From: Sediminibacterium roseum
GTDB taxonomy: Bacteria; Bacteroidota; Bacteroidia; Chitinophagales; Chitinophagaceae
Assembly: GCF_009939005.1 (NCBI RefSeq)
Contig: NZ_JAACJS010000011.1
Location: 276,096 to 340,095, forward strand
DNA: 64,000 nucleotides
Direction: 5' to 3'
The position numbers were made by a program, and so were the translations under genes. Of this stretch, positions 1-8,781 are shown in pieces. The notes below the pieces were generated by a model that worked only from the letters and a program-made list of their open reading frames with translations, searched no databases and was not told the DNA's origin. Numbering within the stretch: position 1 is the first letter of the stretch; each line of letters opens with the position of its first letter.

Positions 1-8
1 TTTAAACA

Positions 9-473
9 ATGGCGCTGTTCAACGTACGCGTTTATGGATTGCTGTTTGATGAAAATCGCCGCCTGCTCGTAAGCGATGAGTTCATCCGCGGCAACTATTA
101 CACCAAGCTTCCCGGCGGAGGACTGGAATTTGGCGAAGGAACACGCGATTGCCTGCGCAGGGAATTCATGGAAGAAACAGGGCTCGCCGTTGAAGTTACC
201 GATCACATCTATACAACCGATTTCTTCCAGATCTCCGCATTCAACAATACCGACCAGATCATCTCCATCTACTACCGTGTTGAAGCGCCCTTCCCCATCT
301 CTCTCGAAACAAAAACCACCGCCTTCGATTTCGCCCCCCACCAGGTGGCAAACCCAAACGGCGAATGCGAACTCTTCAGGTGGATCGATTGGGACGAACT
401 GAATGAAGAGTGTATGTCGCTGCCGATTGATAAAGCGACAATAAAATTAATTAAGAACAAAACACCATTTTAG
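9..473 (+). CDS. NUDIX hydrolase
   Basis: The protein has 154 residues and belongs to the NUDIX superfamily, which hydrolyses nucleoside diphosphates linked to another group using divalent metal. A full NUDIX box runs from about Gly37 to Leu59 (G-x5-E-x7-REFMEETGL), with the metal-binding glutamates of the REFMEE core all present. The rest is a single compact NUDIX fold without extra domains, so the substrate cannot be told from sequence. The ATG is eight bases from the window edge; a slightly longer upstream start cannot be excluded. It ends directly before an AT-rich inverted repeat array and is convergent with the queuosine-precursor transporter. It is probably a cytoplasmic house-cleaning or salvage enzyme; that role is inference. 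Confidence 0.9.
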   Translation: MALFNVRVYGLLFDENRRLLVSDEFIRGNYYTKLPGGGLEFGEGTRDCLRREFMEETGLAVEVTDHIYTTDFFQISAFNNTDQIISIYYRVEAPFPISLETKTTAFDFAPHQVANPNGECELFRWIDWDELNEECMSLPIDKATIKLIKNKTPF

Positions 474-583
474 AATTAGGAATTAATAATTAGGAATTAA
501 TAATTGGGTAAATATTTAATTCCCGTCAACAACCACTAAAAATCTAAATTCCTAATTCCTAATTCCTAATTACTAATTACTAA
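474..583. repeat. Inverted array of AT-rich heptamer units (locus 1 of 3)
   Basis: The left arm (474-505) alternates units AATTAGG and AATTAAT; the right arm (546-583) reads AATTCCT three times, then AATTACT twice. The arms are complementary and enclose about 40 nt. The period is 7 bp. The array fills the gap between two convergent genes. Related arrays lie at 12545-12648 and 26785-26872. Confidence 0.85.
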
Positions 584-1362
584 CTGCTTCCTTTTCCCAT
601 CGCTGTTTTCTTCATCTCCATCGCAGTCTCATGTCCTATATACCGGTCGATCCATTTTTCGATCAGGTAGATCAGTGGTGTGAGGAGTATGGCCATGGTG
701 AATTTGTAGGCGTAGTTGACAAGGCAGATGGCCAATACCAATTGCCAGCTCCAGCCATTGCCGATCTTGAAAGCGATGAACAGTACAACAAAACTGTCTA
801 CCAACTGCGAAACCAGTGTTGAGCCTGTTGCACGCAGCCAGATCCATTTTTCACCGGTTGCTTTTTTGATCTTGTGGAAAACGGTTACATCTATGATCTG
901 GCTCACCAGGAACGCAGTAAGGCTCCCGATGATGATCCACATGCCCTGGCCGAAAATCCCGCCAAACGCATCCTGCATGTTGGCAATGCCACTGTCCTGT
1001 TTGGAACCGATCCAGAAATCTGCGGGCGGGATCTTCATCGCCGCATAAAACATGATGAAAGCGTAAGTGATCAATACAACGGCCGTATAACTGATCCTGC
1101 GAACCGCTTTCGGCCCGTAATATTCATTCACGATATCGGTGATGATGAATTCAAGCGGCCAGAGCAAAACACCGCAGGTAAGGTTGAACGAAAGGCCGCT
1201 CTGCCCGAAAATGGTGAACCCCGAGGGCGCCATCCCAAATAATTTCTCAAGCGAAAAGATCTTGCCGCCGATGCATTCCGCGATCAACGCATTGGCAACA
1301 AAGAACGCCATGATGCCCAGGAAAAGCTTGGTGGGCCTGTCTTTCAGAATGGAATGTATCAT
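580..1362 (-). CDS. yhhQ: Queuosine precursor transporter (YhhQ/VUT family)
   Basis: This is an integral membrane protein of about 260 residues with roughly six hydrophobic segments. It matches the VUT/YhhQ family, which imports queuosine precursors (preQ0/preQ1) in Enterobacteria. Family-typical features include the N-terminal membrane stretch with a conserved E-C-I-G-G-K-I segment, the 'EFIITDIVNEYYGPK' region and the late 'LVSQLVDSFVVL' helix. A longer frame to 1428 exists. I choose the ATG at 1362 because it overlaps the stop codon of the upstream small membrane gene (TAATG), the usual sign of translational coupling. The two genes therefore form a minus-strand operon. The substrate assignment comes from the family; import of a different purine-like precursor is possible. 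Confidence 0.9.
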   Translation of the reverse strand: MIHSILKDRPTKLFLGIMAFFVANALIAECIGGKIFSLEKLFGMAPSGFTIFGQSGLSFNLTCGVLLWPLEFIITDIVNEYYGPKAVRRISYTAVVLITYAFIMFYAAMKIPPADFWIGSKQDSGIANMQDAFGGIFGQGMWIIIGSLTAFLVSQIIDVTVFHKIKKATGEKWIWLRATGSTLVSQLVDSFVVLFIAFKIGNGWSWQLVLAICLVNYAYKFTMAILLTPLIYLIEKWIDRYIGHETAMEMKKTAMGKGSS

Positions 1363-1646
1363 TATGCAAAAACGATTTGAATGAGCACCTGCGCAATAAA
1401 GAACAGGATATTGGTTATGATGAGCCATGCGGGAACGCTCGTTGCCTTTCTCAGCAGGGCATTGATGAGGTAGGCAATGATCAATGAAAAGTTAATAAAC
1501 ACCGGCAGGATCCACCCCAACACCAGTACCGTTCCTTTTACCGCATCCGGCAAACCCGTCTCGGGTATGCGCTGAAACACAAGGCAGACAGCAAAAAGCA
1601 GGTTGCAGATGAGCGCCAGCCGCGACAAAAATAAAAGCCCCTTCAT
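1362..1646 (-). CDS. Small three-helix membrane protein, unknown function
   Basis: This 94-residue protein is almost entirely hydrophobic, with three likely membrane helices (about 5-24, 38-63 and 72-93) and a short polar loop between the first two. I do not recognise a named family. Its stop codon shares a base with the start of the YhhQ transporter gene, so the two are co-translated and this protein may assist or simply accompany that transporter. The start is the only ATG near the beginning of the frame. Upstream, toward the divergent YfhO gene, there is a CAAAATA sequence that may be a weak -7 promoter on this strand. Confidence 0.75.
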   Translation of the reverse strand: MKGLLFLSRLALICNLLFAVCLVFQRIPETGLPDAVKGTVLVLGWILPVFINFSLIIAYLINALLRKATSVPAWLIITNILFFIAQVLIQIVFA

Positions 1647-1697
1647 AAAAAATTTCGTTCAAAATACCATTAATTTGCTGCACTTAACCCGGAAACG

Positions 1698-4208
1698 ATG
1701 AAAAATTTTCAATGGAAAAAATTGCTGCCACACGCCATCGCCGTGGTGGTTTTTATGGTGGTTGCCCTGGTTTACTGCAAACCCGTGCTCGACGGCAAAG
1801 TGATGAACCAGTCGGACGTAGCCAGCTGGAAAGCCATGGCGCAAAATTCTTTTGAATACCGTGAGAAGCACGGAGCGTTTCCCTTGTGGTCGAATGGATT
1901 GTTCAGCGGCATGCCCGCATTCCAGATCACCAGCGTGGGCACCAACCCCGTTTCCATTGTTGTAGTCGGAAATGTACTTTCATTGAACCTGCCCAAACCG
2001 GTGAGTTTCTTTTTCCTCGCCTGCGTGTGTTTTTATTTCCTGAGCCAGGTGCTTAAAACCAACCCTTATGTGGGTTTATTCGGCGCATTGGCTTACGCAT
2101 ATGCAACTTATAACCCGGTGATCATTTCTGCCGGCCACGACACAAAGATGCAGGCCATTGCCTACCTGCCTGCTTTCATCGCTTCCTTATTGCTCATCTA
2201 TAACAAACGATATTTATGGGGAACGGCCTTAACAGCGCTGTTCACGGGTTTGCTTGTTTCAGCGAACCACCTGCAGATCACTTATTACGCCGTGCTCATT
2301 GCCGTATTCATGAGCGTGGGCATGGGCATCCAATGGATCAGGGCAAAAGACTTCAAACACCTTACCAAGGCCGCAGCTTTTGCAGTGATAGCTGCATTGC
2401 TTGGCATACTGGTCAATGCCGTGTCGTTGTTCAGCACCTACGAATATTCCAAAAGAACGATCCGTGGCGGAAGCGAACTGGCAGACGACAAAGGAGCCTC
2501 CTTCACCAAAACAGGGTTGAGCCAGGATTACGCACTCAGTTACAGTTTATACAAAACAGAGCCACTGGTAATGATGTTCCCGCGCATGTATGGCGGAAGC
2601 AGTTTTAACTTTGAGGTAGAACAGGAGAAATCAAAAGCCATCGAGGCGCTGCAACAGATGCCGCAGCAGCTGGCCTCCCAGGTGCAACAGGCTGGGCTGG
2701 CGCGTTTCTATTGGGGCGGTATCGATGGCGTGGGCACAGCCGGCCCGCCCTATGTTGGTGCGATCATCTGTTTCCTCGCATTGCTTGGTTTTGTATTGCT
2801 CGATGGAAAATACAAATGGTGGATCCTCGCCGCATGCATATTCACCATCATCCTGAGCTGGGGTAAATACTTCGATGGCTTCAGCCGGCTTATGCTCGAC
2901 ATACTCCCGATGTACAGCAAATTCAGGGCGCCAAGCATGATCATCGTTGTTCCTACGCTCTTGCTGCCCATGATGGCCATCATGACATTGGATACCATCC
3001 TGAAATACGATAACAAAGACATCCTCTTCCAACGCCTGAAAAAAGGAATGCTCTTCGTGGGCGGGGCATTTGTGGTTGCACTGCTTGTTTATGCCACTTC
3101 AGATTTTACGGCCGATGCGGACAGGAACGTACTCAAAACCGTATCAGAGATCCAGGACGCGCAACAACGTTCCGCAATAGAAACACCGATCCGCAGTTTC
3201 ATCAATGGAATGAAGGAAGACCGCAAAGGCCTGTTCATGGGCGACATCCTGCGTTCGCTGTTGTTTGTTGTGATCGCAGCAGGCGCGATATGGGCGTATG
3301 TGAAAGGAAAAATGAATGCACTGGTTGCAACGATCCTTGTTGGCGTATTCGCATTTATCGATGTGATCACGATAGATACCAAGTACCTCAATGCTGATCA
3401 TTTTGTTGATAAAACAGATACGGAAAACACATTCAGGCCAACGCCTGCCGACCAGCAGATCATGGCAGACACAGGATATTACCGCGTGTTCGATGTTTCT
3501 TATGGCGTGAGAGAGGCGTTCAACGGCGGGCCGGTTACCTCCTATTTCCACCATTCGATCGGTGGGTACCACCCGGCCAAACTCAGCATTTACCAGGACC
3601 TCATCGAAAAACAACTCTACAACTTCCCGAACTGTTTGCCTGTGATCGATATGCTCAACGTGAAATACGTGATCACATCGCAACAGCAGAACAACCAGGG
3701 ACTGCAGGCACAGGTAAACCCGGAAGCGCTGGGACCCGTATGGTTTGTAAAAGCGCTCGACTTCAAAAAAGGGCCAGCTGCGGTTATGGCGGCGCTTACC
3801 AGCTTCAACCCGAAAGACACAGCGGTGCTGGACGAAGCGGTGAAAGGGAACTTAACAGCAAGCGCACAGCGCGACAGCACGGCGTTCATCAAAATGCTGT
3901 TCAACGACAATGATGTGGTCGCTTACCAGTCGTCTTCAAAAAATACAGAGTTCGCTGTATTCAGCGAGATCTATTACGATGCGGGCTGGATCGCGAAGAT
4001 CGATGGCAAAGAGGCGCCGATCGTTCGCACCAATTATGTATTGCGCGGGTTACAGGTTCCTGCCGGTAACCATTCGATCGTGTTTGAGTTCAAACCCAAA
4101 TCATTCATCAACAGCAACCGGGCAGGCATCGGCGCTTCCGTGGTCATCTGGTTATTGCTCATCGGCGCCCTGATCGCAAGCTTCCGTAAACCAAACGAAA
4201 CGGCTTAA
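1698..4208 (+). CDS. YfhO-family large membrane protein (glycan cluster)
   Basis: The 836-residue polytopic protein resembles the YfhO family, GT-C-like membrane proteins linked in other bacteria to glycosylation of cell-envelope polymers. The N-terminal helix (about 10-28) is followed by a periplasmic loop with the conserved 'DGKVMNQSDVASWKAMAQ' segment, then a dozen or so membrane helices to about residue 560. A soluble domain of about 230 residues follows, then one final helix (about 810-830). The 'LFSGMPAFQ' motif is typical of the family. It is the first gene of a six-gene plus-strand run; its stop overlaps the next start by one base (TAATG). The TTAATTTGC sequence at 1671-1679 is a plausible -7 box with a leader of about 10-15 nt. 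The exact donor and acceptor are unknown. Confidence 0.85.
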   Translation: MKNFQWKKLLPHAIAVVVFMVVALVYCKPVLDGKVMNQSDVASWKAMAQNSFEYREKHGAFPLWSNGLFSGMPAFQITSVGTNPVSIVVVGNVLSLNLPKPVSFFFLACVCFYFLSQVLKTNPYVGLFGALAYAYATYNPVIISAGHDTKMQAIAYLPAFIASLLLIYNKRYLWGTALTALFTGLLVSANHLQITYYAVLIAVFMSVGMGIQWIRAKDFKHLTKAAAFAVIAALLGILVNAVSLFSTYEYSKRTIRGGSELADDKGASFTKTGLSQDYALSYSLYKTEPLVMMFPRMYGGSSFNFEVEQEKSKAIEALQQMPQQLASQVQQAGLARFYWGGIDGVGTAGPPYVGAIICFLALLGFVLLDGKYKWWILAACIFTIILSWGKYFDGFSRLMLDILPMYSKFRAPSMIIVVPTLLLPMMAIMTLDTILKYDNKDILFQRLKKGMLFVGGAFVVALLVYATSDFTADADRNVLKTVSEIQDAQQRSAIETPIRSFINGMKEDRKGLFMGDILRSLLFVVIAAGAIWAYVKGKMNALVATILVGVFAFIDVITIDTKYLNADHFVDKTDTENTFRPTPADQQIMADTGYYRVFDVSYGVREAFNGGPVTSYFHHSIGGYHPAKLSIYQDLIEKQLYNFPNCLPVIDMLNVKYVITSQQQNNQGLQAQVNPEALGPVWFVKALDFKKGPAAVMAALTSFNPKDTAVLDEAVKGNLTASAQRDSTAFIKMLFNDNDVVAYQSSSKNTEFAVFSEIYYDAGWIAKIDGKEAPIVRTNYVLRGLQVPAGNHSIVFEFKPKSFINSNRAGIGASVVIWLLLIGALIASFRKPNETA

Positions 4209-5338
4209 TGGAGAAACCATCTGTACTGGGTATCATATCATACAAAGTATTTCCTGCGCAGATGGGCGGACAGAAGTGCGCAAGCCAATTTTATGCGCAC
4301 CTCGCCAGGTACACAAAAGTTGTGCTCGCGGTTTCAAAAGACAATACGGCCGTTGATGAAACGGTAAAGAACATTCACCCGATATTATACCACCACCGCT
4401 GGGGTTTTGCCAACCTGCTGCGCGTGTTCCGCCTGCGTAAACTCATCAAACAGGAAAACATTGATGTGGTCTGCATCGACCACTCCTACCTGGGCTGGCT
4501 GGGCGTTGTATTGCGGTGGCTTACGAAAAAGCCTTTCGTTATCCATTCACACAATATAGAAGCGCACCGTTTCCGCGATATGCACAAAAGTTTGTGGCGC
4601 GTGTACATGGTGTATGAAAAATGGGCGCACCGCAAGGCGGATCATTCTTTTTTCATCACGGAGGAAGACCGGCAATGGGCCATCGGGCATTACGAATTGG
4701 AGGCAGGCAGGTCGTCCGTTGTTACCTGCGGAACAACCATCAGTGAAGCCATCGCACAAAACGAGCGGCTGGGTTTCCGCAACCAGCTCATTGCAGAACA
4801 CCACCTGCGGAACGATACACGGTTGTTCCTCTTCAACGGCACACTCGATTATTTACCAAATACAGATGCACTGCGCATCATTGTTACAGAACTGCTTGGG
4901 CTGCTTCAGGCGATGCGCTTCCCCTTCCGCATATTTGTTTGCGGAAACAAGCTCAGCGGTAAATGGCAGCGTGTGCTCGCCGGTTACCCGGAGATCATTT
5001 ACAAAGGCTTTGTGAACGACATCGGCATGTACTGCAAAGGAACCGACTGCATGATCAATCCCGTTACCCTGGGTAGTGGCATCAAAACCAAACTTGTGGA
5101 GTCGCTTGCCTACAACCAGCCCTGTATCTCTACAGAAAGCGGCGCAAAAGGGATCCCGGTTGAAACGGCTGGCCCCAATCTCGTGGTGGTGCCCGATTAC
5201 GACTGGCCCGCGTTTGCCAACAGCATGCGCGTGAAAAGCATGATGGTGGTGCAGGCAGACACGCTGCCCGCATTTTACCAAATGTTCAGCTGGGACGCCA
5301 TTGTACAAAAAGCGCTGTTATCTTTGCAAACCTTATGA
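4208..5338 (+). CDS. Glycosyltransferase family 4 (GT-B fold)
   Basis: This 376-residue cytoplasmic enzyme has the two-domain GT-B layout. The N-terminal acceptor domain (to about 190) contains 'PFVIHSHNIEAHRF'. The C-terminal domain has the family 4 nucleotide-sugar signature 'GSGIKTKLVESLAYNQP' near residue 300, where the Lys and Glu contact the donor. It starts on the last base of the YfhO stop codon and ends in a 4-bp overlap (ATGA) with the next gene, so these three genes are translated as a tight operon. It is likely to add a hexose or similar sugar during surface glycan synthesis. The specific sugar is not deducible. Confidence 0.9.
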   Translation: MEKPSVLGIISYKVFPAQMGGQKCASQFYAHLARYTKVVLAVSKDNTAVDETVKNIHPILYHHRWGFANLLRVFRLRKLIKQENIDVVCIDHSYLGWLGVVLRWLTKKPFVIHSHNIEAHRFRDMHKSLWRVYMVYEKWAHRKADHSFFITEEDRQWAIGHYELEAGRSSVVTCGTTISEAIAQNERLGFRNQLIAEHHLRNDTRLFLFNGTLDYLPNTDALRIIVTELLGLLQAMRFPFRIFVCGNKLSGKWQRVLAGYPEIIYKGFVNDIGMYCKGTDCMINPVTLGSGIKTKLVESLAYNQPCISTESGAKGIPVETAGPNLVVVPDYDWPAFANSMRVKSMMVVQADTLPAFYQMFSWDAIVQKALLSLQTL

Positions 5339-6252
5339 CCAACGCGCTGAAAATATCTGTGGTGATCTGTACCTATAACCGTGCTGCGTATATCAAAGAC
5401 GCCATGGATAGCCTGTACGGGCAAACGCTGCCGCATGAACATTTTGAGGTGATCGTAGTCAACAACAATTCAACCGACGGCACGCAACAGGTCTGCGAAT
5501 CGTTTATAGCCACACACAGCGATGCACAGTTTTATTATTTCAACGAACCCAGGCAGGGCGCTTCTTTTGCAAGGAATACAGGCGCAGCCGCTGCCAGGTC
5601 GCCCTTGCTTTGCTTTATGGATGATGATGCCGTAGCGGATCCGGATTACCTCGAACGCATTGTGACTTTTTTTGAAACGCATCCCGATGCCGGAGGCCTG
5701 GGCGGGAGGATCATACCGAAATACATCCCGTCGGAACCCGTATGGATGAGCCATTACGTGTCATCGCTGGTTGGTCATTTTCATTACAGCGATGAAGTAA
5801 GCGAGTTCGCTCCCACCAAATACCCGCTCGAATCGAACATGATCATACGCAAAAAAGATTTCGATGCGATCAACGGTTTCAATGCGGCCCTCCCCGGCGT
5901 GGTAGGCACCTTACGCATCGGCGGTGAAGGAAAGGATTTTTTCCTGCGGCTGAAACAATTGGGGCGCACCGTTTATTACGATCCCGCCATACGCGTACAG
6001 CACGTGGTAGAAACCGCCAAGCTAACACGCGAGTATATGTACCGCGTGGCCAGCGGCATCGGCAGGGGCGAGCGCGTACGGATGAAACAAAAAGGCGGAT
6101 GGGCGTTTTTTAAAAAGATCGTCGAATACATTTTTAAACTCGGCGCATCGGTTGTACTTGGAATAAAATATACATTGCAGGGCAAACCACAGCGCGCCAT
6201 GCCGGTGATCCGCTTCAGGATAGATGCGCTGAAAGGTTTGCTGAACCATTGA
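5335..6252 (+). CDS. Glycosyltransferase family 2 (GT-A fold)
   Basis: This 305-residue enzyme has a GT-A domain from the N-terminus: 'SVVICTYNRAAYIKDAMDSL' opens the nucleotide-binding fold, 'NNNSTDGT' follows, and the metal-binding DXD equivalent is 'FMDDDAVAD' near residue 100. A 'GGEGKDFFLRL' segment near 200 matches the catalytic-base region of family 2 enzymes. The last 60 residues are basic and hydrophobic, which suggests contact with the inner membrane face. The start overlaps the previous stop by 4 bp. It probably extends a lipid-linked glycan together with the GT4 neighbour. The donor and linkage are unknown. Confidence 0.9.
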   Translation: MTNALKISVVICTYNRAAYIKDAMDSLYGQTLPHEHFEVIVVNNNSTDGTQQVCESFIATHSDAQFYYFNEPRQGASFARNTGAAAARSPLLCFMDDDAVADPDYLERIVTFFETHPDAGGLGGRIIPKYIPSEPVWMSHYVSSLVGHFHYSDEVSEFAPTKYPLESNMIIRKKDFDAINGFNAALPGVVGTLRIGGEGKDFFLRLKQLGRTVYYDPAIRVQHVVETAKLTREYMYRVASGIGRGERVRMKQKGGWAFFKKIVEYIFKLGASVVLGIKYTLQGKPQRAMPVIRFRIDALKGLLNH

Positions 6253-6273
6253 TCAAAACAAAGCCAAAGAAAT

Positions 6274-6867
6274 ATGAGCTTCCCGTCAAAATTTGAAAGA
6301 AAAGTAAAAGGAACACTGAGCCGCTGGTTCGGGATCACCTTTCAATCGCGTTCAGAAACCTCGAAAGTGCGCAACTGGGTGCTTCCGTATTGCGAGGGAC
6401 ATGGATGCGACGTAGGTTTTGGCGGGGACAAGATCAAAAAAACGGATTGCGAAGGGATCGATTTCCCCCAGCCTTATACCAAAACGGGTACCGATAAGGT
6501 AGACATCGGTGTTGACGTGATCAACAATGAGATCCCTGTGGCAGACAACACATACGATTACGTGTATACCAGTCACCTGATCGAAGATTTTGTAGACACC
6601 AAAGACGCCCTGCGCAAATTCATCCGCATCCTCAAAAACGGCGGCAACCTCATCCTTGTGTTCCCCGATCAACCCAAATACAAAGCGATGTGCGATGCGG
6701 CCGGCATACCGATGAACCCCTACCACATTCACGCAGATATGGGCTACGATTTCATGATGAAAAAGATCAATGAGCTCGAAGGCATTTCTTACGACATACT
6801 TTTCCAGAGCAACTGCGAGATCGATTACAACGTGGTGATCGTTCTGAAGATCAGGAAAAGCGCATAA
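6274..6867 (+). CDS. Class I SAM-dependent methyltransferase
   Basis: This 197-residue protein has the Rossmann-like methyltransferase core. A SAM loop variant 'GCDVGFGGDKI' sits near residue 47, and the family hallmark 'YDYVYTSHLIEDFVDTKDAL' is followed by 'ILKNGGNLILVFPD' (about 95-130). This pattern fits the methyltransferase type 11 group often found in polysaccharide clusters, where members methylate sugars. It is only 21 bases downstream of the GT2 gene and lies in the same operon. After it, a 117-base gap carries a repeat element before the next gene. A role in sugar O-methylation is inferred from context. Confidence 0.85.
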   Translation: MSFPSKFERKVKGTLSRWFGITFQSRSETSKVRNWVLPYCEGHGCDVGFGGDKIKKTDCEGIDFPQPYTKTGTDKVDIGVDVINNEIPVADNTYDYVYTSHLIEDFVDTKDALRKFIRILKNGGNLILVFPDQPKYKAMCDAAGIPMNPYHIHADMGYDFMMKKINELEGISYDILFQSNCEIDYNVVIVLKIRKSA

Positions 6868-6896
6868 CCGGCCTGCCCAAGCCGGTCTGTGTCTGT

Positions 6897-6925
6897 CTGT
6901 GTCCATCCGTGCAACCTGTGGCAAC
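6897..6925. repeat. Degenerate half copy of the 31577-31671 inverted repeat
   Basis: Twenty-five of 29 bases match one arm of the inverted repeat at 31640-31671; all four differences are T in that arm and C here. It lies in the 117-base gap within the glycan operon. It has no partner arm here, so it is a solitary half element. Confidence 0.7.
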
Positions 6926-6984
6926 CCTTTTTCCCGTATTTTCGCGCCAAACAATGCCCTTTGGGAAGACTACGAAAGATATTG

Positions 6985-7848
6985 ATGGCATGGAAAACGG
7001 AATTTGATGTGGCCCAGAAAGAATCCCGTTTTGTAAATGCATTGCGGCATGTGCCCGACCTGTTGCACCCCGAGATAGAGGGCGACGAGGTAAATTTTTC
7101 GCACAGCGGCCATACGGGCGATGTGATCTACGCGATGCCTGCCATGTATGCGCTCGCAAAAGGACGGAAGATCAATCTCTACCTGCGGCTCAACCAGCCC
7201 GCCACCGAGTTCACCAAAAAAATGCGCCATCCCAACGGCAACGTGATGCTCACCGAAAAAAGCGTGAAACTTTTTGCACCGCTTCTTTCAAAACAGCCGG
7301 GTATCAACACGTTTGCGGCGCTGGGCAATGAGAAGGTGCATTACGACCTCTCCATGTTCAAGGCCTTCCCTTTTGATTACCGGATGAGCAGCATCACACG
7401 TTATTTTCTTTTTACGTTTGGCGTTTCCTTCCCGCTTGATCAACCCTGGCTGCAGGTAACACCGGATGCCTCCTTCAACGATGCGGTGGTACTGGCGCGC
7501 AGCAGCCGTTACCGTACGCCCGGCATCGATTACAGCATCCTGCAGAAGTACCCGCGCGTTGTGTTTGTGGGTTTGCCCGACGAGTTTGAAGACATGCGCC
7601 CGCATGTTCCGCATATGGAATACAAAAGTGTGAACGATTTTCACGAACTGGCAGCGGTGATCGCAGGGAGCAGGCTGTTCATCGGCAACCAATCCTTTCC
7701 TTTTGCATTGGCAGAAGCGCTGAAGGCAAACCGTTTGCTGGAAGTGTATTACCAATGCCCGAATGTAATTGCCGAGGGCCCCGGCGCGCATGAGTTCTGC
7801 TACCAGCCGCAATTTGAAAAAATGCTGGGCGAACTGCTGGATAAATAA
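6985..7848 (+). CDS. Glycosyltransferase family 9-like protein
   Basis: The frame is open from 6889, but that upstream part translates a repeat. The ATG at 6985 (MAWKTEFDVAQKE) gives a 287-residue protein and follows a purine-rich stretch, so I choose it. The sequence 'HSGHTGDVIYAMPAMYAL' near the start matches the GT9 glycine-rich loop, and 'GSRLFIGNQSFPFALAEAL' near the end is the GT9 C-terminal donor-site motif. The family includes ADP-heptose transferases of lipopolysaccharide cores, but this member is shorter and divergent. It is separated by 21 bases from the downstream FkbM gene. The donor sugar is unknown. Confidence 0.75.
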   Translation: MAWKTEFDVAQKESRFVNALRHVPDLLHPEIEGDEVNFSHSGHTGDVIYAMPAMYALAKGRKINLYLRLNQPATEFTKKMRHPNGNVMLTEKSVKLFAPLLSKQPGINTFAALGNEKVHYDLSMFKAFPFDYRMSSITRYFLFTFGVSFPLDQPWLQVTPDASFNDAVVLARSSRYRTPGIDYSILQKYPRVVFVGLPDEFEDMRPHVPHMEYKSVNDFHELAAVIAGSRLFIGNQSFPFALAEALKANRLLEVYYQCPNVIAEGPGAHEFCYQPQFEKMLGELLDK

Positions 7849-7869
7849 ATTCAACACAAAACCACGACC

Positions 7870-8772
7870 ATGAGAAAACTGATCCGCAATTTATTAAACA
7901 AGGTAGGCTATGATCTTGTGAAGGTAAATGTGCACGACGACAGCAAGGCCCACAAAATAAGCAAGGTGAAAGTGGGTAACTACCTGATCGATATGCCCGG
8001 CAACAACGTACAGATCAGCACTTACAAATACAGGCCCGATGCAAACAACCTGCTGGGCATTTTAGCACTTTGCGTTTCAAAAAAATACCCGGGCCTTACC
8101 GTGATCGATATCGGCGCAAATGTGGGTGATACCATTGCCGTGATCAAGACTGCTATTGAAGTGCCGGTGATCGGCATCGAGGGCGACCCGGTTTCTTATA
8201 AGTTCCTGGAAAGAAATGCGGGCCAATTTCAAAACCTCACCATCCTCAAACAATTCCTGGGTGAGAAAAAACAGACCATGCATGTTGAGCTTGAAAAAAG
8301 CGGGTGGAACACAACGCTCATTCCTTCGGAAGGCAAAGGACAGGAGTTGACCTTGCTTACGCTGGATGAATTGCTCGAACAGCAAAAACTATCAACCCGC
8401 GAGATCAAGGTGTTGAAAGTGGATTGTGAAGGTTTCGATACGATCATTTTAAGGGGTGCAACGGCCCTGCTGCAAACGCAGAAACCGGTTGTCTTTTTTG
8501 AATACAACAAAACAAACATGAATGCCATCAACGAAGATGGTATGTCAACCCTCCTCTCACTTGAGCAATACGGCTACAGGTCCGTTATGTATTTCGATAA
8601 TTACGGCCGCTATATGCTCACAGCTCCCATCCACAACCATTCATTGATCGGCGAACTGCACAACTATACAGAAGACGGCGTGAGCCAGGTAGGCTATTAC
8701 GATGTTTGTTTGTTTCACGAGAACGACGGCGAACTGCAGGATGCATTCACCAAAACCGTACGGCCTGCATAG
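7870..8772 (+). CDS. FkbM family methyltransferase
   Basis: This 300-residue protein has the FkbM methyltransferase domain from about residue 75. The SAM motif is 'VIDIGANVGDTIAVI', followed by 'VIGIEGDPVSYKFLERN', and the family signature 'VLKVDCEGFDTIILRGA' appears near 180. FkbM enzymes O-methylate sugars or polyketide-like acceptors and are common in surface-glycan loci. It is the last gene of the plus-strand run that begins with YfhO. Ten bases separate it from the convergent minus-strand gene, leaving no room for a classical terminator, so the two transcripts may overlap. Confidence 0.9.
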   Translation: MRKLIRNLLNKVGYDLVKVNVHDDSKAHKISKVKVGNYLIDMPGNNVQISTYKYRPDANNLLGILALCVSKKYPGLTVIDIGANVGDTIAVIKTAIEVPVIGIEGDPVSYKFLERNAGQFQNLTILKQFLGEKKQTMHVELEKSGWNTTLIPSEGKGQELTLLTLDELLEQQKLSTREIKVLKVDCEGFDTIILRGATALLQTQKPVVFFEYNKTNMNAINEDGMSTLLSLEQYGYRSVMYFDNYGRYMLTAPIHNHSLIGELHNYTEDGVSQVGYYDVCLFHENDGELQDAFTKTVRPA

Positions 8773-8781
8773 AATCCCTGC

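Noticed and set aside
6889..6984. Longer N-terminus for the GT9-like gene starting at 6889
   Set aside because: The added residues translate a dispersed repeat (6897-6925) and do not fit the GT9 family; the ATG at 6985 is a better start.
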